Under the pieces are notes generated by a model. That model was given only the letters and a program-made list of their open reading frames with translations, searched no databases and was not told where the DNA came from. Below, piece after piece: positions 27,095 to 35,322 of a stretch of 64,000 bases of DNA (position 1 is the stretch's first letter; each line of letters starts with the position of its first letter). Both the position numbers and the translations under genes were made by a program. The stretch is from Exiguobacterium sp. Leaf196 (GTDB lineage Bacteria > Bacillota > Bacilli > Exiguobacteriales > Exiguobacteriaceae). The stretch spans positions 447,908 through 511,907 of the forward strand of contig NZ_LMPV01000001.1 in assembly GCF_001423965.1 (NCBI RefSeq), written 5' to 3'.

Positions 27095-28744
27095 ATGTCT
27101 ACACCAATCATTCCAAGTCACTTACGTCCACATGTCGCACCACAGCACTACGAAGACTACACGCCAACAGATCATGCCGTTTGGAGATACGTCATGCGAC
27201 TGAATTTAAATACGTTACAAGATACAGCACATCCAGCATACCTCGAAGGGCTTGCTGCATCGGGCATCAGCCCGGAACGGATTCCAGATGTACGTGAGAT
27301 GACGGCGAACCTAAGCCGTGGAGGCTGGGGAACAGTCGCTGTCGATGGTCTCATTCCTGGCGTCGCCTTCTTCGATTTCCAAGGACATGGTTTATTACCG
27401 ATTGCGACCGACATCCGGAAGGTCGATAACATTCTCTATACACCAGCACCGGATATTCTGCACGAAGCAGCGGGGCATGCACCGATCTTGATGAATCCGG
27501 TCTACGCGGAATTCGTTCGTCGCTTCGGTGAGATCGGAGCACATGCCTTTAATCATAAAGCCGAGCATGACGTATTCAAGGCACTAAAGAAATTGACGAT
27601 CGTCAAAGAGAGTCCATTCTCGACGTCAGCCGATATCGAACAAGCTGAAATTGAGCTTGCAGAGACACGGACACACGTCAAAGGGATTTCGGAAGCGAAC
27701 GAAATCTCACGTCTGTTCTGGTGGACGGTTGAATTCGGTTTGATCGGTGATATCGACAACCCACAAATCTACGGGGCAGGTCTTCTATCATCAGTCGGTG
27801 AAAGTCGCCATTGTTTGACGGACGCGGTCGTTAAACATCCATTCTCGCTTGAAAAAGCACTTGCGACGAAACATGACGTGACGAGCATGCAAAAAGAACT
27901 CTTCGTCTGTGAATCGTTTGAACAACTCCGCGACGCACTTGAAGAATTCGCTCAATCGATGTCCTACATTCGCGGTGGCATCCACGGACTGACGAAAGCC
28001 GTTGAATCAGGCAACCTGTCGACGCTCGTTTTCGACAGCGGTCTCTCACTCGTCGGTGTTCCTGAAACGCAAGAAATTCACGATTCGCTGCATATCGTCA
28101 AACTGACTGGACCGACAGCGCTGGCTGCAAACGGTGAAGTGTTGACAGGTCAAGGACTTGCAGATCATCCGGAAGGCTTTACACTCCTTCACGGCAAGGA
28201 ATTGAACGAAGTATTGATGCAAGTCAAAGTCGGTGAACGTCTCGACTGGGCGGAAGGAAATGTTCACGTCACAGGTGACATCACAGCAATTCAAAACGTC
28301 AATGGTCACCGGGCACTCGTCGTCTTAGAAGCAGCAACGCTCTCGAACGATGGGAAAACGATGACGATGGACCGGATGGAATTGATCGTCGGTGACATCA
28401 CGTCAGCATTCCCGGGAACGGAAGTTGAAGCACTGAAGCCAATTCCAGAAACGATCGAGTTCGAACGAATCGAGCGTCCGTTGACAGCGGCTGATCCAAT
28501 CTTTGAAGTTGTTCGTGAGATTCGCGAAGGACGTGCTGGTCGGGAACGGTTGCCGCAACTGATCGACCAGACACTCGTCCAGTTACCGGACGCTTGGTTA
28601 CTCCGCCTCGAATTACTTGAGTTGGCGGATGAAGTCGACCAACCACGTCTGGTCGCTGATCTCGAGCGTTTAAAAGCAACGTCCGAACAGCGAGATGAAT
28701 TAATCACGCGCGGGATGGCATTACTCGACGTCGTTCATCAATGA
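27095..28744 (+). CDS. phhA: Aromatic amino acid hydroxylase (phenylalanine 4-monooxygenase)
   Basis: A 549-residue pterin-dependent iron hydroxylase that turns phenylalanine into tyrosine. Iron ligands are His123 and His128 in HEAAGH and Glu213 in WTVEFGL; YGAGLLSSVGES follows as in other family members. The catalytic domain ends near residue 290. The remaining ~250 residues have no counterpart in the ~270-residue proteobacterial enzymes but similar long forms occur in Bacillus cereus relatives. The Tyr T-box upstream supports a biosynthetic, tyrosine-making role. No pterin dehydratase or recycling gene lies nearby. Confidence 0.92.
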   Translation: MSTPIIPSHLRPHVAPQHYEDYTPTDHAVWRYVMRLNLNTLQDTAHPAYLEGLAASGISPERIPDVREMTANLSRGGWGTVAVDGLIPGVAFFDFQGHGLLPIATDIRKVDNILYTPAPDILHEAAGHAPILMNPVYAEFVRRFGEIGAHAFNHKAEHDVFKALKKLTIVKESPFSTSADIEQAEIELAETRTHVKGISEANEISRLFWWTVEFGLIGDIDNPQIYGAGLLSSVGESRHCLTDAVVKHPFSLEKALATKHDVTSMQKELFVCESFEQLRDALEEFAQSMSYIRGGIHGLTKAVESGNLSTLVFDSGLSLVGVPETQEIHDSLHIVKLTGPTALAANGEVLTGQGLADHPEGFTLLHGKELNEVLMQVKVGERLDWAEGNVHVTGDITAIQNVNGHRALVVLEAATLSNDGKTMTMDRMELIVGDITSAFPGTEVEALKPIPETIEFERIERPLTAADPIFEVVREIREGRAGRERLPQLIDQTLVQLPDAWLLRLELLELADEVDQPRLVADLERLKATSEQRDELITRGMALLDVVHQ

Positions 28745-28805
28745 GTCGAACTCCGGTTCTGAACCTGTTAGAATGGAGACATTCGGTAAAAGGGGATGAT
28801 CGGTT

Positions 28806-29327
28806 ATGACAAATTATTATCAAGACGTAAAGGAATTCCACCGTGTGTTTTCACACCCTGGCGCAACGACGCCAACACCTATGACGGTCGATCGTGGGAT
28901 TAAACGCTCGACCTGGACGGCGGAAGAAGCGGTCGTTGAGTTCTTGCATCAAACGGCGACAAGTGAAGCAGAGTTCCTCGAGGCGATCGAACATTTCAAG
29001 TCAGGGCTTGATACAGCGGTCGAAAAATCGCTCCAGATGAAACAACCCGAAACAGATGTCGAACGACTCGTTGGACAAGGGGATGCATTGACGGACGCGC
29101 TCTACTTCATCATGGGAAGCTTTGTTGAGATCGGGCTTGATCCGGCTCCATTGTTCGAGATCGTTCAACGTGCCAATATGGCGAAGCTTGGACCGGACGG
29201 AAAACCAATCTTCCGAGAATCTGACCAAAAGGTCATGAAACCAGAAGGCTGGCAACCACCGGAACCACAGCTTGAAGCAGAAGTACGTCGACAAATTGCT
29301 GCGGCTTCGAGTATGTCAAAAGCTTGA
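28806..29327 (+). CDS. MazG/PRA-PH-like all-alpha NTP pyrophosphohydrolase family protein
   Basis: A 173-residue, probably helical protein. The segment GDALTDALYFIMGSFVEIGL followed by FEIVQRANMAKLGPDGKPI resembles the phosphoribosyl-ATP pyrophosphohydrolase/MazG fold, where such Glu/Asp residues bind Mg2+; the N-terminal half is less clear. It has its own ribosome binding site (AAAAGGGGATGATC) and sits 61 bases after phhA, possibly on the same transcript. The substrate is unknown and the family assignment is moderate. Confidence 0.55.
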   Translation: MTNYYQDVKEFHRVFSHPGATTPTPMTVDRGIKRSTWTAEEAVVEFLHQTATSEAEFLEAIEHFKSGLDTAVEKSLQMKQPETDVERLVGQGDALTDALYFIMGSFVEIGLDPAPLFEIVQRANMAKLGPDGKPIFRESDQKVMKPEGWQPPEPQLEAEVRRQIAAASSMSKA

Positions 29328-29342
29328 TTCAAAACAACAAAA

Positions 29343-29384
29343 AGAGGGATGACTGGTACATACACCGGTCATCCCTCTATTTTT
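29343..29384. terminator. Bidirectional terminator between convergent genes
   Basis: A 15-bp stem with one G-T pair (29343-29357 with 29364-29378) and a 6-base loop, flanked by an A run on the left and T run on the right, so it can serve both strands. Confidence 0.88.
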
Positions 29385-29387
29385 CAT

Positions 29388-29684
29388 CTATTCACTTCTT
29401 ACTTGATAACGCGATAAATCGAGTTGACGGATTGTAAGGAACTCGACACCTTCTGCTTCAAGTGCTAGCCGTTGTTCATCGCCTTCGAACGATAGTTTTC
29501 CGCCAGCAGCAAGGACGCGGTGCCACGGTAGACGTTCCGTCGTACTCATGCTGTGAAGAATCCGCGCCACTTGTCGTGCGCTACGCGGATGACCGGCGAG
29601 TCGAGCGACTTGCCCGTACGTCATGACCCGACCAGCAGGGATTGAACGGATGATGGTCAGGACATCTTGCGTGAACGGTGTCAT
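29388..29684 (-). CDS. Alkyltransferase-like protein (ATL)
   Basis: A 98-residue protein of the MGMT fold. The active-site motif PCHR of true O6-alkylguanine transferases is PWHR here (LPWHRVL), so the acceptor Cys is replaced by Trp. Such ATL proteins bind O6-alkylguanine without repairing it and hand the lesion to nucleotide excision repair. The helix-turn-helix part (PAGRVMTYGQVARLAG, residues about 16-31) and Arg finger (HPRSARQVARIL) are intact. It overlaps the upstream cation transporter gene by 4 bases, so the two are co-translated. Confidence 0.88.
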   Translation of the reverse strand: MTPFTQDVLTIIRSIPAGRVMTYGQVARLAGHPRSARQVARILHSMSTTERLPWHRVLAAGGKLSFEGDEQRLALEAEGVEFLTIRQLDLSRYQVRSE

Positions 29685-30649
29685 GACTCGTCAGAAGCGA
29701 CGACATACTGTTGAATCTTATCGTCTTCGTCAAAGCCGATCGTCACATCGATGATGCCTTGTTGCAAACGGATCTGCAGTTCAAGGCGGTCCTTGATGTC
29801 GTCTGCTTGAGCGATCGTCAACGTCGGATCAACTTCGATTTCAACTTCGACGTGGAAATGATCGCCTTCTTTAATAACTTCCAGTTTACTAATGTCTTTG
29901 ACGTCTGGGTCTTTCATGATCAGTCCGCCGAGACGTGCTGCCATCGTCTCATCGGCTTCACCAAGTGCACCAGCTGCGTTTTGCAGGAAGACGTTTCCAA
30001 CGACGTAAAACATCATCAGCCCGATCAGGATCGAAGCAATTCCTTCTGCCTGATGAAACGGTGTCACATGCGAGATGATGACGGCGATCATCGCGACGAT
30101 CCCGCCAGCCGTTGCGACTAAGTCTTCAAGGAACACAAGGCGTGTCGCTGGTTTTGCTTGTTTCAGTGACCGGAAGCTGTCGAGGATAAGGCGTGGTCCT
30201 TTTGAGTCCAGTTTCGCATCATGCGCGATTTCCTGCATTGCTTTAAAGAACACACCACTTTCTAAGACGACCCCTGCGAATAAAACGGATAACGTGATCC
30301 AGAAGCCTGTCGATTCTGTAGGTTCGATGATGTGGGCAATCCCTTCATGAATCGTTTCGTAGGCCATGATGCCGACAAAGAGGATTGCGCCTAACAAGAC
30401 GAGATTGACGAGACGACCAAATCCGTTCGGGAACCGTTTCGTCGGTGCTTTTTTACTGAGGGCAGAACCGATGAAGACGAAAAATTGATTGGCAGCATCC
30501 CCGAGCGTATGCATCATTTCGGCGAACATCGCGACATTTCCCGTCAGGACGTAGGCAATTGCCTTGATGATGGCGATGATAGAGTTGACGATGCCTGCCG
30601 TCAACGCAGACCGGTTACCCCGGCGTAATAACGTAAAAAATTCTCCCAT
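29681..30649 (-). CDS. Cation diffusion facilitator family transporter
   Basis: A 322-residue metal exporter with six predicted membrane helices and a C-terminal cytoplasmic domain from about residue 230. The first metal site reads HTLGD (HxxxD) in helix 2 where many family members have DxxxD, a pattern seen in zinc-preferring members. The C-terminal part has HFHVEVEIEVD, a typical CDF strand. Ribosome binding site AAAAGGAG precedes the ATG. Metal choice is not certain. It forms an operon with the downstream ATL gene. Confidence 0.87.
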   Translation of the reverse strand: MGEFFTLLRRGNRSALTAGIVNSIIAIIKAIAYVLTGNVAMFAEMMHTLGDAANQFFVFIGSALSKKAPTKRFPNGFGRLVNLVLLGAILFVGIMAYETIHEGIAHIIEPTESTGFWITLSVLFAGVVLESGVFFKAMQEIAHDAKLDSKGPRLILDSFRSLKQAKPATRLVFLEDLVATAGGIVAMIAVIISHVTPFHQAEGIASILIGLMMFYVVGNVFLQNAAGALGEADETMAARLGGLIMKDPDVKDISKLEVIKEGDHFHVEVEIEVDPTLTIAQADDIKDRLELQIRLQQGIIDVTIGFDEDDKIQQYVVASDES

Positions 30650-30732
30650 GATTGTACTCCTTTTAGTTAAGTTACGTATTAGTTCATTTTATTATGTTAC
30701 ATCATTTTGAGAAAAACGACTATCTTCACATG

Positions 30733-30762
30733 AAAAAACCCACGCAAGCTGCGCGGGTTTAA
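30733..30762 (-). terminator. Terminator of the PNPOx-like gene
   Basis: On the minus strand AACCCGCGCA pairs with TGCGTGGGTT (one G-T pair), followed by a T run. Confidence 0.8.
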
Positions 30763-30766
30763 CTCG

Positions 30767-31252
30767 TCAAGACAAGTCGACTGTTTTATTGATTTCGTTC
30801 TCATCGTCTTTGCCGACGACTTTCTTCAAGACTTGTTTGACGGACTTTGTCGTGTTTCCTGTTTCCCAGTACTCAGCAGCTTCCGTGTTGACCTTGATCA
30901 AGACGACTTTCGGATCTTCGTATGTCGTTCCAAGATATGCTTCGTAACGTGGGCTCCAGAGCTCTTTTTTTCGTTCGATGTCTTCGACGAGTTCTGCTGT
31001 TCCACGAATCGAGACGTATGATTTGTCGACGTACGCGACGTTAACACTCGGATTCTTAAGTAATTCTTGATACTTGTCCGTTTCTTTTGAAGTGAGGAAC
31101 CAGAGGTCGCCATCAAATTCGATATCCTGTGTCTGCATCGGACGCGATACGAGTCCTTCTGCTGAAATCGTTGTCAGCATCGCTGTTTCGATTTTATCGA
31201 TCAGTTTCTTGATCGTTTCGACTGCTTCTTGATTCGTAGTATGGGTTGACAT
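30767..31252 (-). CDS. Pyridoxamine 5'-phosphate oxidase-like flavoprotein (general stress type)
   Basis: A 161-residue split-barrel protein of the PNPOx-like family, close to the general stress proteins of B. subtilis (YdaG type). It has the conserved opening (AMLTTISAEGLVSRPMQTQD, residues about 26-45), LWFLTSKETDKYQEL and VNVAYVDKSYVSIRG. These proteins bind FMN, haem or F420-like cofactors; the exact activity is unknown. The start with GAGGTGG upstream was preferred over an in-frame start five codons earlier. It is divergent from a luciferase-like oxidoreductase, so both may respond to similar stress. Confidence 0.82.
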   Translation of the reverse strand: MSTHTTNQEAVETIKKLIDKIETAMLTTISAEGLVSRPMQTQDIEFDGDLWFLTSKETDKYQELLKNPSVNVAYVDKSYVSIRGTAELVEDIERKKELWSPRYEAYLGTTYEDPKVVLIKVNTEAAEYWETGNTTKSVKQVLKKVVGKDDENEINKTVDLS

Positions 31253-31350
31253 GTGACTCCACCTCATTCGTTAGATTTTTATGCTCACTTAGGCATTGTT
31301 CCCTGAATTTCAAAATGAAAACGTCCCCATGACGGAAAGAAGCAGTTTCG

Positions 31351-31379
31351 TTGCACGGTACAACGAGGAGGCGTACAGT
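31351..31379 (+). promoter_or_regulatory. Candidate promoter of the luciferase-like oxidoreductase
   Basis: TTGCAC, a 17-base spacer, then TACAGT, about 37 bases before the start codon. Confidence 0.4.
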
Positions 31380-31415
31380 GTAGGTACGCATTTGAAAGAA
31401 AAAGGAGAGACATAC

Positions 31416-32426
31416 ATGAAACTTAGTATTTTAGACCAATCCCCGGTCTCTAAAGGACAATCCCCATCTGATGCCTTACACGAAACGGTCGAGCTCGCGA
31501 AAATCGCGGACGAACTCGGTTATCATCGCCTGTGGGTATCCGAGCACCACTTTGCCAAAACACTAGCCGGTTCAAGTCCGGAAGTCTTGATCGCGTATAT
31601 GGCAGCCGTGACAAAACAGATTCGCCTTGGTTCAGGCGGTGTTATGTTGCCACATTACAGTGCCTACAAAGTTGCGGAGAACTTCCGTGTCCTCGAAGGA
31701 CTTGCTCCGAACCGGATTGATCTCGGTCTCGGTCGGGCACCGGGCGGTATGCCGCTTGCGACACGTGCGTTACAAGAAGGTTCGTCGCCACGGTTTGGTG
31801 GAGCTGATTATGGTGAGCAACTTGATGATCTCGTCGACTACCTGAAAGACGGGGCACCTGCCGGACACCGGTTCGCGGGACTCGTCGCCACACCAGAAGT
31901 CGATACGACACCAGAAGGCTGGTTGCTCGGATCAAGTGGTGGTAGTGCCTTGAACGCCGCACAACGCGGATTCGGATTTGCCTTTGCTCACTTCATCAAT
32001 GGACAGGGTGGTCAGGAAGTAATGGATTACTATCGTCATAATTTCATGGCGACGTCGTTTAATGAGACACCACAAACACTCGTTTCGATCTTCGTGACAT
32101 GTGCCGAAACGACGGAAGAAGCAGAACGTTTGGCGTCAAGCCTTGATTTATCTCTGCTCTTACTCGAAAAAGGGGTCTCGTCAACAGGAACGCCGACACC
32201 GGAAGAAGCAGCAGCGTATCCGTATACGTTCCAAGATCAGTTCCGGATTGCTGAAAATCGGAAACGGATGATCGTCGGTAACCCGGAATCCGTTGCGAAA
32301 CAATTGCAAGAGCTTGCCGATTCATACGGGACAGACGAAGTAATGATTGCTTCGATGATCGCAGACAAACAAGCAAAACAACAATCATTAAAATTAATCA
32401 TGGACGCTGTCAAAGCGACAGTCTGA
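31416..32426 (+). CDS. LLM-class flavin-dependent oxidoreductase
   Basis: A 336-residue flavin monooxygenase of the luciferase-like superfamily (single-component MsnO8/LuxA-like group). Conserved stretches are MKLSILDQSPV at the start, LGYHRLWVSEHHF (about 39-51), GSGGVMLPHYSAYKVAE and LGLGRAPGG. The family uses FMNH2 and oxygen on diverse substrates; none can be named here. The ATG at 31416 follows AAAGGAGA. It forms a single-gene unit ended by a hairpin that also covers the end of the convergent exporter gene. Confidence 0.88.
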   Translation: MKLSILDQSPVSKGQSPSDALHETVELAKIADELGYHRLWVSEHHFAKTLAGSSPEVLIAYMAAVTKQIRLGSGGVMLPHYSAYKVAENFRVLEGLAPNRIDLGLGRAPGGMPLATRALQEGSSPRFGGADYGEQLDDLVDYLKDGAPAGHRFAGLVATPEVDTTPEGWLLGSSGGSALNAAQRGFGFAFAHFINGQGGQEVMDYYRHNFMATSFNETPQTLVSIFVTCAETTEEAERLASSLDLSLLLLEKGVSSTGTPTPEEAAAYPYTFQDQFRIAENRKRMIVGNPESVAKQLQELADSYGTDEVMIASMIADKQAKQQSLKLIMDAVKATV

Positions 32427-32434
32427 TTTATACG

Positions 32435-32473
32435 CACGTCCTTTCTCACGAAGTGAGGGAGGACGTGTTTTTT
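32435..32473 (+). terminator. Terminator lying inside the end of the convergent MFS gene
   Basis: CACGTCCTTTCTCAC pairs with GTGAGGGAGGACGTG (loop GAA), followed by six T. The hairpin covers the last codons and stop (32446-32448) of the minus-strand gene. Confidence 0.8.
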
Positions 32474-33717
32474 GCGTCTACTACTGGAATGCGTTCGGAT
32501 ACGATGTCTTTACGCAATCGGAAGAATCCGAATAACGCTGCACCGAACAAGCCGACTGTACCGACTGTAAGTAGCACGATGATAGACACATGATCACTCA
32601 GTAAACCAAACAATAGGGTACCAATCGGCATCATCGCCATGGCGACCGATTCAAGGACACCGATGACACGCCCGAGGTAAGCTGGATCAGTCTGTTTTTG
32701 CACGATGAGTTGTAGCGGAATGTTCATCCGTAAGACGAGCATGCCGTCGATGAACAATAGAATCATGAAAAAGGGTAGTAGTAGAGCAGAGGGAACGTAG
32801 CCGAGTAAAGCAAGTGCAGGAAGCGCATAACAAGAGGCGATTAAAAAGAGCGACTCGAATATCGTGCGTAACGGACGTTTCACCGTAAAGCGAGGTAAGG
32901 CAAGAAGCAACGAAGCGACGAGAAGACCGGCACCTAGTGCGGACTCGACCAGTCCAAACCGAAATGGTGTGAATTGCAGTCGATCGAGCAAAATAATCGG
33001 TAACAAGATTTCGAAAGCAACAAAAAAGAAGTTCAGGACGATCGCCATCAGGACGAGTGTCGTCAATACTGGTTGACGGAACAGATAGCGGTAGCCTTCT
33101 TTAAACTCCGAGATGAAAGACGGAGTATCGGTAGTAACCAGAGGAGAGGTATCGACTGCAAGAAAGCGGAGGCGGCTATTCCACCAGGCAGCAGAAGCAA
33201 ACAAGAGAAACGGTAAGATCAAGAATTGCGTGATGGAGACAGTGGCGATAAGCAGTCCCGCAACGAGTGGAGCAGTGATCGTTGAGGTCGATTGAATCGT
33301 CGAGAAGAGTGCGTTCCCGCGTTGTAACTCCTCTTCTTGTACGAGTCGCGGTAACGAACTTGATAAGGTGACGGACAGGAACGTCGACAGGCTCGTTAAG
33401 AAGACACTCGCGACGATGTAATGAATAGTATGTAACGGAGCTTGTAGCGAATAGAGCAAGAGTCCAAATAAGACGAGTGCACTTAGACTCTCGGTCGTGA
33501 CGATTATGCGTTTCCGATTCCAGCGATCAGCAAGGACACCAGCAATCGGTGAGAGCAAAATCCGTGGCACCGATCCTGCAAGCAAGACGAGCGCGAACTG
33601 AAAACCAGATGACGTTTCTCGTAAGACGGTTAGTCCGGCGACGAACGTGAATAGACTAGCCGCAAATAACGAACAAAACTTTCCAAATAAGACACGTTTT
33701 AAATTAAATGACATCAT
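32446..33717 (-). CDS. MFS exporter (DHA3/macrolide-efflux type)
   Basis: A 423-residue transporter with 12 predicted membrane helices. The loop-2 motif GVLADRWNRKRI (about 59-70) is typical of DHA3-type drug exporters such as MefA relatives. Ribosome binding site AAGGAGTGAAC supports the ATG at 33717; a GTG two codons earlier overlaps it. It is divergent from an XRE-TPR regulator, and a pair of 20-base inverted arms brackets its promoter, so it is very likely the regulator's target. The exported molecule, possibly a peptide or antibiotic, is unknown. Confidence 0.85.
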   Translation of the reverse strand: MMSFNLKRVLFGKFCSLFAASLFTFVAGLTVLRETSSGFQFALVLLAGSVPRILLSPIAGVLADRWNRKRIIVTTESLSALVLFGLLLYSLQAPLHTIHYIVASVFLTSLSTFLSVTLSSSLPRLVQEEELQRGNALFSTIQSTSTITAPLVAGLLIATVSITQFLILPFLLFASAAWWNSRLRFLAVDTSPLVTTDTPSFISEFKEGYRYLFRQPVLTTLVLMAIVLNFFFVAFEILLPIILLDRLQFTPFRFGLVESALGAGLLVASLLLALPRFTVKRPLRTIFESLFLIASCYALPALALLGYVPSALLLPFFMILLFIDGMLVLRMNIPLQLIVQKQTDPAYLGRVIGVLESVAMAMMPIGTLLFGLLSDHVSIIVLLTVGTVGLFGAALFGFFRLRKDIVSERIPVVDAKNTSSLTS

Positions 33718-33733
33718 GTTCACTCCTTCAGAG

Positions 33734-33808
33734 TTAAATTTTATTGAACTTTAGTGTAGAATAAAGGAGTGGAAGAAAAATGTAAAGATAAAGTTCAATA
33801 TGATTTAA
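33734..33808. promoter_or_regulatory. Inverted 20-base operator pair between MFS exporter and XRE-TPR regulator
   Basis: Arms at 33734-33753 and 33789-33808 are inverted copies matching at 18 of 20 positions; the 12-base core TATTGAACTTTA / TAAAGTTCAATA is perfect. Centres are 55 bases apart. The arms bracket the exporter promoter. Confidence 0.7.
33758..33786 (-). promoter_or_regulatory. Promoter of the MFS exporter gene
   Basis: On the minus strand: TTTACA, a 17-base spacer, TATTCT. It fills the space between the two inverted arms, with 4 bases to spare on either side. Confidence 0.5.
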
Positions 33809-33834
33809 CTTTTAGGATAAAAGGAGTGACCAGT

Positions 33835-35025
33835 GTGTTAGGGGAACGTATCAAACAGATCCGAAAACAGAAAAAAATGACGCAAACGGACGTTGCGACC
33901 GGTATCATCACGAAGTCGATGCTCAGTATGGTCGAGAATGGGAAAGCGACGCCGTCTGTTCCCGCATTACAGGCGATTGCTAGACGCTTACAGGTGACGG
34001 TCGAAGAATTAATGCTCGATCCACGCGATGTTCAAATGCGGGAACTTATCGAAACAATCCGTTCGCGGGATACCCCGTATCATTCGGACGAAAAAGTTCA
34101 GGAAATTCTGCGCCCATATTTAGTTCCAGAGACAAACTCTTACTGGCAAGGACAGGTCTTTCAGGAATATGGTGATGCCTTCCGAACGACGGATCCAGAG
34201 CTCGGTTTAACATATTTCGAGAAGGCGGAGCGAGTTTTTCAACAGCTCGGTCGTCAAGATGAGCAGCTGCTCGTTCAAATCTCGAAAGTTTACTTCTTAT
34301 TCAATCTCAAACGGACGAAGGAAGCCTATGAGCTGATTGAAATTATGGACGTCCCACGCGAGATTCCACTTGCGCCGAAAACCTATTTAAAGCTTCAAAT
34401 CCTTCGTGCGCTCCGTGCGAGTCTGTTCGATGATCACTACGCAGAAGCGATCGCGCTATTGCGTGAAGGGGTTCAGTACATGCGAGAGCAAGATGTCTAT
34501 TATCATGTCATTTCGTTTCAACGTTTCCTCGGACTGTTTTTATATCTAGAAGGAGAAATCGAACAATCACAGCAAGAGTTTGATCGATTGGAACAGTTTT
34601 TTGCATTTAGTGAAACGACTGCCGTTGGACGGATCGAAGTTGATTTGACGAAAGGACTCATCGCGATTTTCGAAAATGATACGAACGGCATGCAGATGGC
34701 GTGGGAAAGACTCGTTACTGTAGCGATCGATGACGCGAAGCATTACATCGGACAACTCGAAGTCCATCTCCTTGTGAACGGTATCGAATTACCGAATCAG
34801 ACGCTTCAGCAGAGCGTCGATAAGATATGGGAGATGCAAGATGCGTGGCTAGCAGCAAGTGGGTTTGATCAAGCGATGATGCTTCAGACGCTCGTTCTGG
34901 CGATGCAACGAGGGGTTGGTCAGGAACGCTTAGAGGATGTCTTGCGATTGAAAGATGAACTTCAAAGTGAGCGACTCAAAGGTGAGCTCGAACGCGAGAT
35001 AAAAGCGTTGGTTAATGTTCAATGA
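33835..35025 (+). CDS. XRE-family regulator with TPR-like C-terminal domain (RRNPP-like)
   Basis: A 396-residue regulator starting at GTG, 8 bases after AAGGAG. Residues 1-62 are an XRE helix-turn-helix (LGERIKQIRKQKKMTQTDVA, then SKSMLSMVENGKATPSV-like segment). The remaining ~330 residues are helical with repeated ~35-40 residue units of TPR character (for example EYGDAFRTTDPELGLTYFEK). This layout is shared by peptide-sensing RRNPP regulators (PlcR, NprR, Rgg) but also by peptide-independent ones. No signal-peptide precursor gene is clearly adjacent. It probably controls the divergent exporter and itself. Confidence 0.82.
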   Translation: MLGERIKQIRKQKKMTQTDVATGIITKSMLSMVENGKATPSVPALQAIARRLQVTVEELMLDPRDVQMRELIETIRSRDTPYHSDEKVQEILRPYLVPETNSYWQGQVFQEYGDAFRTTDPELGLTYFEKAERVFQQLGRQDEQLLVQISKVYFLFNLKRTKEAYELIEIMDVPREIPLAPKTYLKLQILRALRASLFDDHYAEAIALLREGVQYMREQDVYYHVISFQRFLGLFLYLEGEIEQSQQEFDRLEQFFAFSETTAVGRIEVDLTKGLIAIFENDTNGMQMAWERLVTVAIDDAKHYIGQLEVHLLVNGIELPNQTLQQSVDKIWEMQDAWLAASGFDQAMMLQTLVLAMQRGVGQERLEDVLRLKDELQSERLKGELEREIKALVNVQ

Positions 35026-35028
35026 CGA

Positions 35029-35066
35029 AAAAACAGGCATGAAGCAAGTGCGCTTCATGCCTGTTC
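35029..35066 (-). terminator. Terminator between the regulator and a small membrane protein gene
   Basis: A perfect 13-bp stem ACAGGCATGAAGC / GCTTCATGCCTGT. The T tract is on the minus-strand side (CGAAAAAAC on the plus strand), so it serves the minus-strand gene best. Confidence 0.75.
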
Positions 35067-35234
35067 GTGTGAGGATCTAGTTAGTCTAAAAAGCAAAAAG
35101 ACGCATGCAAGGATGGAAACGACGAGGTGTCCGATGTAGACGTCTCCCGTCTGGATGTAGTGTAGCAACATCGAACCACCAAAAATCAATAAGGTAAGAA
35201 AGAGCAGCCGGATATAAAGTGTTTTATAAGACAT
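35055..35234 (-). CDS. Small two-helix membrane protein, unknown
   Basis: A 59-residue protein with two hydrophobic segments (about 8-25 and 33-50) joined by a short loop, and a basic tail. AAGGATG lies about 10 bases before the chosen ATG; a longer form would add 20 residues including another hydrophobic stretch but has no clear ribosome binding site. Its 3' end overlaps the terminator hairpin. No family is recognised. Confidence 0.5.
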   Translation of the reverse strand: MSYKTLYIRLLFLTLLIFGGSMLLHYIQTGDVYIGHLVVSILACVFLLFRLTRSSHEQA

Positions 35235-35283
35235 GCAGACACATCCTTTCCATATCCAGTATATCCAAAAGAGAAGCGGTAAG

Positions 35284-35313
35284 ACAAAAAACATCCACCC
35301 CGAGGGATGGATG
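35284..35313 (-). terminator. Terminator after the SH3/NlpC gene
   Basis: On the minus strand CATCCATCCCTC and GGGGTGGATG form the stem, followed by TTTTTT. Confidence 0.75.
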
Positions 35314-35322
35314 AAAAATGTC

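Noticed and set aside
26898..27203. A 101-codon frame through the T-box leader
   Set aside because: It crosses the antiterminator and terminator and the start of phhA in another frame.
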